64,000 nucleotides of DNA, taken from contig MLAK01000677.1 of the NCBI GenBank assembly GCA_001839685.1, forward strand, positions 1-64,000. Reading direction: 5' to 3'. Origin of the DNA: Tritrichomonas foetus (lineage: Eukaryota; Parabasalia; Tritrichomonadida; Tritrichomonadidae). Below, piece after piece: positions 57,977 through 64,000 of this stretch. Both the position numbers and the translations under genes were made by a program. The notes under the pieces are model-generated. The model was not told the DNA's origin. It saw only the letters and a program-made list of their open reading frames with translations, and searched no databases. Numbering within the stretch: position 1 is the stretch's first letter; every line of letters begins with the position of its first letter.

Positions 57977-59944
57977 TTATTGATTTTGTTGTTCACATTC
58001 TTTGGCTGAGCGTCGAACAGATGTAACAAACAAAGCTTTAGATTTTTGTGTATCTTCATCATCTTCAAAGGCGTCATTTGACGCAAACAATACATCAACA
58101 GCATGTTGAGCAAATGTCATGAGAAGCATCTTAGACTCTTCTTGCTGATCTTCTTCTTGATCTTCAAATTCATCAAAAACATCATTAAGCTCATTCCAGA
58201 TACTTAAGTAAGCTGGAATTCCACAACAATGATCAATAGACAAAAGGAATGGAAGAGCCTCACCTTGAATATCCATAACAATAACTCTGTTATCACTTTC
58301 ATCTTCATCTTGACATAAATTCATTGGTGTAATTACATCAATTCCTTTGTAAATATCAACACCACCTTCAAGAGGTGAAAGTGCTGTCAGCATCTTCTTT
58401 TGGTCTTCGCAAGTAACAACAAAGTTAGCGTTGCTCAGAGCGAATTGAACATATTCAATATTGAAGCTTGCTGGAACAGATTCTGAAAATGGCGGTGCTG
58501 GAGGAACTTCAACATCAGCATATTCAAAGTTATCAATAAAGAAGAATAACTTTGTATATCCAATTGCATTCGCAAAAGCAGAAGGAAACATATAAGTTGA
58601 TGTCATCCATTGTGTCATTGCATCTTCATCATTCCAAAGATCAGAGAAATTATTCACGATTTTTTGAAGCGTCGTTGCTAATTGTGTGTTTTCTTGATAG
58701 AATGTTGAACTAACTTGGAATCTTGGTGGTGCTTTGGTCGAGGTAACCATATAAAATGTTTTCCTGATCAGTGGGATGAATTTCGATAAAGTTGGTTTCT
58801 GCCAAGCAGCAGCTTGAAGAGTCAGATCAATAATATTCCTATAAAGAAGTTCTGGATTGGCAATAAATGTGTTAATGATTCTGAAATTAAGAAACATGAA
58901 GAATGTATGCTTCCAATTACCAGTTACTGCATAATCAAGAAGGATTTCATCAGAAAATACTGAAAGAAGTTGGGTTTTACCACTTTCTCTTGGTCCAGTG
59001 ATGGCAATCCTCACATTATAATCATTTATTCGTGTAGTAAAGAATCTATGTCTAGAAATTGTGTTTTTGACCAATTCCTGGATTTTAGAAAATCCTGTCA
59101 TGTTTGTATCTGGCGAAGGAATTCCTTGTTGGTCACGAATAGCATGAGTGAATAAGAACCACCTTTCCAACTGCTCTTTTTCTAAGTTAATTGATGGTCC
59201 AAGTAATCTTTGCATCCAATCCAATAATTGAAGGAATCCTGGTTCAATTTTATTGTTGAGCTTATCGGTACCGATAAGTTCCTCAAATAAGTTTATTAAG
59301 TCGAGACATGGGCTTGGTCTGTTACTTCGTGCTGATCTTTGGCTAATTTGATCAAAAGTATTTGAATAGTACTTCTGGCTACTTTTTGTGAGGCCACTTG
59401 ATGCATCACTCAAGAGGTCTTCTTCTTCATTGTGATTCGAGAGTCCCATATCGGATTCAGTTTGCTTCTTTGGGATTGGAACCGTGCTATGGCTGCTCAA
59501 TGAGTATGCATCGATATCGACAATTTCTGAGTGAATACTGTGCTGGCTTTCAACGTCGGCAATATTAATTGTGGTATTTGGTTTATAATAGCGATCAAAA
59601 TACTCGACATCGTAATCCTTATACTTCCCTTGACGATCCATTTCGGAAATCTGCGACCAAATTCCAATATTTTGGCTTTCTTTGATTCCATCTGGATCAA
59701 GACTGGAAACGTAGATTGTTGAACCAGGCAAAACTTCTTCAATTGTTGTAACAAGTTTGCCTTCAGAATTAAACAAAGAACGAACGACGCCAATTGATTT
59801 AAATAAACGATTGCATATTTTCATGAGTGTTTCGAAAGAGTTTGGGAAATGAGCCTTCTTTGTTGGGATAAGGCGATGTGATCTGGCTTTCAGGTATATA
59901 TACGGGATTGAAACAGTCCCCCCACGCGGAGCTGCTGAAGACAT
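57977..59944 (-). CDS. Doublecortin-domain P-loop ATPase-like protein
   Basis: The 655-residue protein has an N-terminal doublecortin-like ubiquitin fold (about 10-86; SIPYIYLKARSHRLIPTKKA, FETLMKICNRLF, GVVRSLFNSEGKLVTTIEEVLPGSTIYVSS), a domain that binds microtubules. After a Ser-rich, probably disordered linker (about 130-210), the second half is a P-loop NTPase. Its Walker A is GPRESGKT (317-324) and its Walker B is LFFFID (466-471). The C-terminus is acidic (EFEDQEEDQQEE, FEDDEDTQK). The fusion suggests a nucleotide-dependent cytoskeletal or signalling switch, perhaps at the axoneme or pelta-axostyle; this is inference. The frame extends upstream to a TTG at 59998; the first ATG is at 59944. 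Confidence 0.8.
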   Translation of the reverse strand: MSSAAPRGGTVSIPYIYLKARSHRLIPTKKAHFPNSFETLMKICNRLFKSIGVVRSLFNSEGKLVTTIEEVLPGSTIYVSSLDPDGIKESQNIGIWSQISEMDRQGKYKDYDVEYFDRYYKPNTTINIADVESQHSIHSEIVDIDAYSLSSHSTVPIPKKQTESDMGLSNHNEEEDLLSDASSGLTKSSQKYYSNTFDQISQRSARSNRPSPCLDLINLFEELIGTDKLNNKIEPGFLQLLDWMQRLLGPSINLEKEQLERWFLFTHAIRDQQGIPSPDTNMTGFSKIQELVKNTISRHRFFTTRINDYNVRIAITGPRESGKTQLLSVFSDEILLDYAVTGNWKHTFFMFLNFRIINTFIANPELLYRNIIDLTLQAAAWQKPTLSKFIPLIRKTFYMVTSTKAPPRFQVSSTFYQENTQLATTLQKIVNNFSDLWNDEDAMTQWMTSTYMFPSAFANAIGYTKLFFFIDNFEYADVEVPPAPPFSESVPASFNIEYVQFALSNANFVVTCEDQKKMLTALSPLEGGVDIYKGIDVITPMNLCQDEDESDNRVIVMDIQGEALPFLLSIDHCCGIPAYLSIWNELNDVFDEFEDQEEDQQEESKMLLMTFAQHAVDVLFASNDAFEDDEDTQKSKALFVTSVRRSAKECEQQNQ

Positions 59945-60930
59945 TTGAGAATAATACGATTGAGAGAGACTTTTCAAAAAATTGAGATGTGTATTCAAAC
60001 CAATATATACACAAAAAGTTGGTGATAGAGCGAAGAATAATAGAAAAAATCTTCATTTTTGATTTTTTTGATAGATTTTTGAATTTTTGAGGTTCATGTA
60101 AAAATACCAGAGTGAAAATTATCTTAATATTTATATAACATAGTATTTATTTTATTCTGTTTTTATCAAAGCTATATTATATAATAAATAATAAATGCTA
60201 TTGATACTTGTTTTGCTTCATATTTTCTGGTCAACTGGAGCCGTTTAAATAAATTTCATCGAAATAATCAAATAAACGTAAGAATATCTTTCAAAATTTA
60301 AATCTAAACAGACCAATAAAGTAAAACAGTCAAGGATTTTGGTGTTCAATTGCTCTTTTTTTGGAGACCTTTTGTTTTTGTATTTCCGATCATCAGAAAT
60401 ACGATATTGAGCTCAACATGTTAAACATCTGATATATCCCAAATTTTGCTCTTTTTTTTAATTTTACATTTTCCGTAAAAACGTACGTTTATCTTTTTTT
60501 TAATTTTTTGAACATAAAAAATTAAAATTCATTCTTCGAAATCATCTTCCAAGAGTATTTTTCGAATTTATCTGTTCAATGGTACAATTTTTTGGAAAAA
60601 GATAGTTTTCAACTTGACAATGATATATAACCAAATCCCAATTAATTAGAACGGTATTAACTTTATATGGCAGAAACAGTTATTATAACATCTTCGAAAG
60701 GAAAACAAATATGATCATTCATGTCTGAATGATTCATTCATTCACTCATAACAAAGTGACATGAAAAACAACCAATTCACAAGAACGATAAAAAATTCAC
60801 CCGAACGATATGGATATCATGATGCGATGATCGTGACGATAGAAATTGTTGTTTATAGTGAATTCACATTAGCCTTACAGCTATCGTCTTGGCCTCAATT
60901 CTGAAAATCTTGAGTTGCCAAAAGAAAAAC
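59945..60930. other. Divergent spacer of 1 kb
   Basis: AT-rich. It includes a TCACA word at 60864-60868 about 60 bases before the next ATG and a 14-codon ATG-less extension of that frame. No gene, RNA or repeat was recognised. Confidence 0.55.
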
Positions 60931-63048
60931 ATGAGCAAGCTTACCGACCAACAAATCGTTCAACTGAAACCAATCATTCGTAAATTTACCGAATTACTCG
61001 ATAATATCGAAAAAGGAGATCCAAAACGTATTCCAAGACTGATGAAAGATTTCGAAAAAACAAAATTCCCGAAATTTTCACCCCCCTTCTTAAAAACAGC
61101 AAACGCCTTCCTCGCCAACAGAAATGGTGAAACAGAAAAAGCCATTGTTCTTGCGCGCGAAGTTGCAGATACAAAGACGACAGAAGGCAATATTTGCAAC
61201 ACTTTGATTCACATTTTCAAGACATTTAATGAGTCCAAATATTTGACAGACGTTTACCAAAGAATCATTGATGCCAATCCAAACGAGCCGGACCCACTTC
61301 TTTGGAATCTTCCTTTCCAGCTTTCGATATCCAATTTTGTCAAGGCCCAGGAACTCGCTATGAAGTATGTCCAACTCTCCAAAAATCATATCAAAGATAA
61401 AGAAGTCTCTATTATTTTTGCAGCGGTCTGTTCCTATTTCCGAGCCAAATTTGATAAGCCAATGTATTATAAATTTGCTGTCAAATTTATTGACTCCGTC
61501 ACCTACCGTAATCCTGATCTTGCTGAAATCAAAGTCAACTCCCTTTTAAATGAAGATCCAAATAATCGCCAAAATTTCGAAACCGCCTTATCCTATCTTC
61601 AAACAAAAGAAATAGCAGATATGTTTTCATATAACCCACTCCAGTACCTCAGAATGCTAATCAAGATACATAAAGCTCTAGGAAATAATGATAAGATCGG
61701 CCAATTAGCCTCTCAAATTTTGAGAGAAGTGAATGCTGATTCTCTTGATGAATGGAAACTTGTTGTTGAACACTGTCAAGACGCTGAAAATATAATCAAC
61801 GAACTTGCATCAAAGAATGAAAAGTTACGTGGTCCTCAACTTGCCAGAATTGAACTTGCTCTCCATCAGAAAAAAGATGCTTTACCATTCATTATTGAAT
61901 ACGCAAACAAATATTCAGAGAAGCCATATCTTCTCGGTGACATCAAACCATACCTTACAAACGATGTATTACCTAAACTTGCAGACGTGAAAGATAGCGC
62001 AATTCAATGTTTAGTTAAAAACAGTTTCACTGGCGAAGTCGATGGTGAAAGAACAGCCAATATGAGAGCTCAAGACCTTCTTCGTAAAAATGATAGAAAT
62101 TCATTCATCGAAGCAGCAAATGTTCTTTCTCCTTATAAAGACCAATCAACATCACGTGTCTTTTTAATGAGAATAGCTGGACTCCTTGGTGCCACTACAG
62201 CACAGAACAAGCTTTGGACAGAACAGAAACTCGAAGGAATCCAATATTTAAGCCTTCTTTCACTTTACTTCGGAAATGCATTAAGAAGCTGGGATTTAGA
62301 GACACTCAGAACAATGGCAAAGCACACAATTTCATTCTGTGAAAAAGGAACTGGCCAATCAACAAGTCATATCAATGCTGCTATAAATAATTATAACTTC
62401 CTTGTTGTTGATATGGCAACAGCTTTCCTGAGACAGATCACAAACAATATCTCACTTTATGGAATGAAAGTAATCAATGATTGGCTTCATATTATTGAAG
62501 ATCCTGCAAATATTACCCCATTTAAATTTGAAAAATATGTTCCACTTGAGAAAGTTGAACAACTTGAAGAAAGAACTGATGAATCAGTTTTCCCACTTTT
62601 CTTCAATGATGAAACGCTTCATTCACTTGTTTTCCCATCAGCTCGTAATGAAATTAAACTTATCAGTGCAACAACAAGAATTCTTTTTGCAATGAAACTC
62701 GCACCCAGTAATGTAAAAGAATATGTCACAGAACTTGCTTCAATCACTACGGGTGATGCAGCAGAATGGAAGGTATTCGCTGATTTTGTGCAAAGTGAAT
62801 GCAAGACACTCAATCTCGAATCATGCAATAATGTATTCGTTTTGGGATCTCTCGCACTTGCTGCAAAACTTGCAAATTCGTCTGCTGATATCAAAGAGAA
62901 AATTTCTTCTACTGTTGCTGCAGCAAGCGAGAATTTGATTGGATCATTGAAACTCGATGAATTGCCAGAAGTTTATAAAACTGAAAATGAAGGACAAACC
63001 AAAGCTATCAACAGTGCAAAAGAATTAATTATGAAAATACTGAAATAA
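60931..63048 (+). CDS. NAA25: NatB auxiliary subunit (NAA25/Mdm20-like)
   Basis: The 705-residue protein is built of TPR-like helical pairs. The N-terminal region LLDNIEKGDPKRIPRLMKDFEKTKFPKFSPPFLKTANAFLANRNGETEKAIVLAREV follows the NAA25 plan (position along repeats, LK..AL.R.G...EA). The later AGLLGATTAQNKLWTEQKLEGIQYLSLLSLYF matches the NAA25 signature around its conserved Leu-Gly. NAA25 anchors the NatB acetyltransferase (catalytic NAA20) to ribosomes for N-terminal acetylation of Met-Asp/Glu/Asn proteins such as actin. The protein is shorter than animal and yeast homologues. The ATG at 60931 is the first in a frame that otherwise begins at a TTG. The stop is within TAAA. Confidence 0.75.
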   Translation: MSKLTDQQIVQLKPIIRKFTELLDNIEKGDPKRIPRLMKDFEKTKFPKFSPPFLKTANAFLANRNGETEKAIVLAREVADTKTTEGNICNTLIHIFKTFNESKYLTDVYQRIIDANPNEPDPLLWNLPFQLSISNFVKAQELAMKYVQLSKNHIKDKEVSIIFAAVCSYFRAKFDKPMYYKFAVKFIDSVTYRNPDLAEIKVNSLLNEDPNNRQNFETALSYLQTKEIADMFSYNPLQYLRMLIKIHKALGNNDKIGQLASQILREVNADSLDEWKLVVEHCQDAENIINELASKNEKLRGPQLARIELALHQKKDALPFIIEYANKYSEKPYLLGDIKPYLTNDVLPKLADVKDSAIQCLVKNSFTGEVDGERTANMRAQDLLRKNDRNSFIEAANVLSPYKDQSTSRVFLMRIAGLLGATTAQNKLWTEQKLEGIQYLSLLSLYFGNALRSWDLETLRTMAKHTISFCEKGTGQSTSHINAAINNYNFLVVDMATAFLRQITNNISLYGMKVINDWLHIIEDPANITPFKFEKYVPLEKVEQLEERTDESVFPLFFNDETLHSLVFPSARNEIKLISATTRILFAMKLAPSNVKEYVTELASITTGDAAEWKVFADFVQSECKTLNLESCNNVFVLGSLALAAKLANSSADIKEKISSTVAAASENLIGSLKLDELPEVYKTENEGQTKAINSAKELIMKILK

Positions 63049-63291
63049 ATAGATAATATTACCTAAATATGAATTTTGTGTTTTCAACATTCGTTCATTA
63101 TAGAACGCTTCTTTTCGTCACTTCAGAAAGAAAATTCAGATTGTTTTTCGATTCAAAAATATCAAAAATTCTGTCAATGTCTCAATATTTCTAAAAAAGA
63201 ATGATGAAATTTAATATAAAAGAAAGAAAATACTCAACCAGACTTATTTTTATTGAAAGAACTGTTGTTTTTCAAAAACAAGAGAAGAATT

Positions 63292-64000
63292 TTAAGATTG
63301 TTGTTCATCGAATGTGATGTTCTTGATTTTATCTCGATATTGGTCGATGTTCTTTGTTGTCAAGATCACGAGTTCTCTTTTAGTTTTTATGTGTGCCCTT
63401 GTGTAAGGATTATCCAATTTTCCTTTGATGATGCTTAACCAAGTGTTATAGTCGAGAACGTAACCATCTGGTGACATTGCAGGCACTTTAATTTCTTCTT
63501 TTGTTATGTTATCAATCACATTTTTGAATGGATTTTTCTTCGCTTTTCGTTCATATAAAGAAAGTGGCTTTTCGCCCTTTTCCTTTTTAGGCATATATTT
63601 TGAATTATTCCTTGGCTCGCCTGATATTTTTCGATGCCTTAAAACACCCTCCTCATCTACATAATAGGCAGGATCTTCAATTTCTTTATCCATTACAAGT
63701 TTTCTATAATAGTTAGCACATTGGTAGCCAACTCGTCCAGGAATGGCCTGAGAAAAAATCCCCCATTGCGATTTTGTATTGCCATGCTCCCTCATTTCTT
63801 CGAGACGGTTTAAAAACAACTTTTTCTCTTCTTTCGACCAGGCTCCATTCTTTTGCTTTTCGCCTGGCGGAAGGTTACGATAGAAGTAAGTGTTTGGATT
63901 GTTCATTCCGGCAAGATACGAAGCTTGGTGAATCGTGCTCCATTTTCTCCAATCTTTCGGATCGATTCCCTTCGGAACAGGCAAATCGATTTTCTTTGAA
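63292..64000 (-). CDS. SANT/Myb-like protein, 5' end outside the window
   Basis: This is the C-terminal 236 or so residues of a protein whose frame runs off the window at 64000, so the start is not seen. It contains a long-spaced SANT/Myb repeat (GAWSKEEKKLFLNRLEEMREHGNTKSQWGIFSQAIPGRVGYQCANYYRKLV) preceded by a DWRKWSTIHQASYLAGM motif. A basic segment follows (MPKKEKGEKPLSLYERKAKKNPFKNV). Such SANT proteins are common in trichomonads; whether this one binds DNA or histones is not clear. It is convergent with the NAA25 gene (243 bp). Confidence 0.75.
   Translation of the reverse strand, partial: SKKIDLPVPKGIDPKDWRKWSTIHQASYLAGMNNPNTYFYRNLPPGEKQKNGAWSKEEKKLFLNRLEEMREHGNTKSQWGIFSQAIPGRVGYQCANYYRKLVMDKEIEDPAYYVDEEGVLRHRKISGEPRNNSKYMPKKEKGEKPLSLYERKAKKNPFKNVIDNITKEEIKVPAMSPDGYVLDYNTWLSIIKGKLDNPYTRAHIKTKRELVILTTKNIDQYRDKIKNITFDEQQS

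Noticed and set aside
1..64000. tRNA or rRNA genes, CRISPR arrays, bacterial-type operons
   Set aside because: No GTTCGA-type T-loops in cloverleaf context, no spaced repeats and no Shine-Dalgarno context were seen; the sequence is eukaryotic.

Overview
The window is nuclear DNA of a parabasalid protist, most likely a trichomonad close to Tritrichomonas. It is AT-rich and gene-dense. Every complete gene is a single uninterrupted frame. Spacers are mostly AT-rich and carry no recognisable RNA gene. Many genes start a few bases to about 35 bases downstream of a TCA(C/T)(A/T) box, the trichomonad initiator (Inr), and several stops are part of TAAA, the trichomonad poly(A) signal. Gene content fits too: Myb/SANT factors, a DUF3447 ankyrin-type protein, a Pmp-like surface protein and a BEACH protein. 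No introns with the trichomonad GTAYGT...ACACAG consensus were seen. Several frames extend upstream only through TTG or GTG codons. I placed those starts at the first sensible ATG, using an Inr box where one is visible.

Layout. 1-7 kb: a two-repeat Myb factor, a tail-rich membrane protein, a coiled-coil protein and a degenerate microbial-type PARG. 7.5-12.4 kb: an Sfi1-like centrin-binding protein, a divergent RFWD3-like RING/WD40 ligase and CSN6. 14-19 kb: a DUF3447 protein, a probable VPS9-domain protein and a PP1 phosphatase. 19.2-21.8 kb: a gene-poor stretch with a possible gene remnant. 21.8-30.5 kb: a CatSper-like single-domain cation channel, MCM2, a helical-repeat protein, a Pmp-like surface protein and a PROPPIN-like WD40 protein. 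31-34 kb: a divergent pair made of a LARP1-type DM15 protein and a CUE/Smr (Cue2/N4BP2-like) nuclease. 34.5-37.2 kb: a short-chain dehydrogenase with a lost active site, divergent from a farnesyl/geranylgeranyl diphosphate synthase, then Got1. 37.4-47 kb: an armadillo-like gene without a usable ATG, divergent from a 2,690-residue BEACH protein. 47-54 kb: an 18-bp minisatellite, a second Myb gene with a frame break, an LRR-PP2C phosphatase and ERV46/ERGIC3. 54.2-57.7 kb: a complete DNA transposon. 58-64 kb: a doublecortin-P-loop protein, a NatB auxiliary subunit (NAA25/Mdm20) and a SANT protein cut by the window edge.

The most unusual item is the transposon at 54234-57688. It has 14-bp terminal inverted repeats and TTAA target duplications, and it sits in a 20-bp tandem repeat. 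Its single gene encodes a DDE transposase fused to an apparently intact USP-type deubiquitinase domain. A short motif, GAAAAAGTT, recurs in host promoters and is clustered in the transposon's own promoter. A second theme is the number of family members that have lost signature residues: PARG, SDR, PROPPIN and BEACH.
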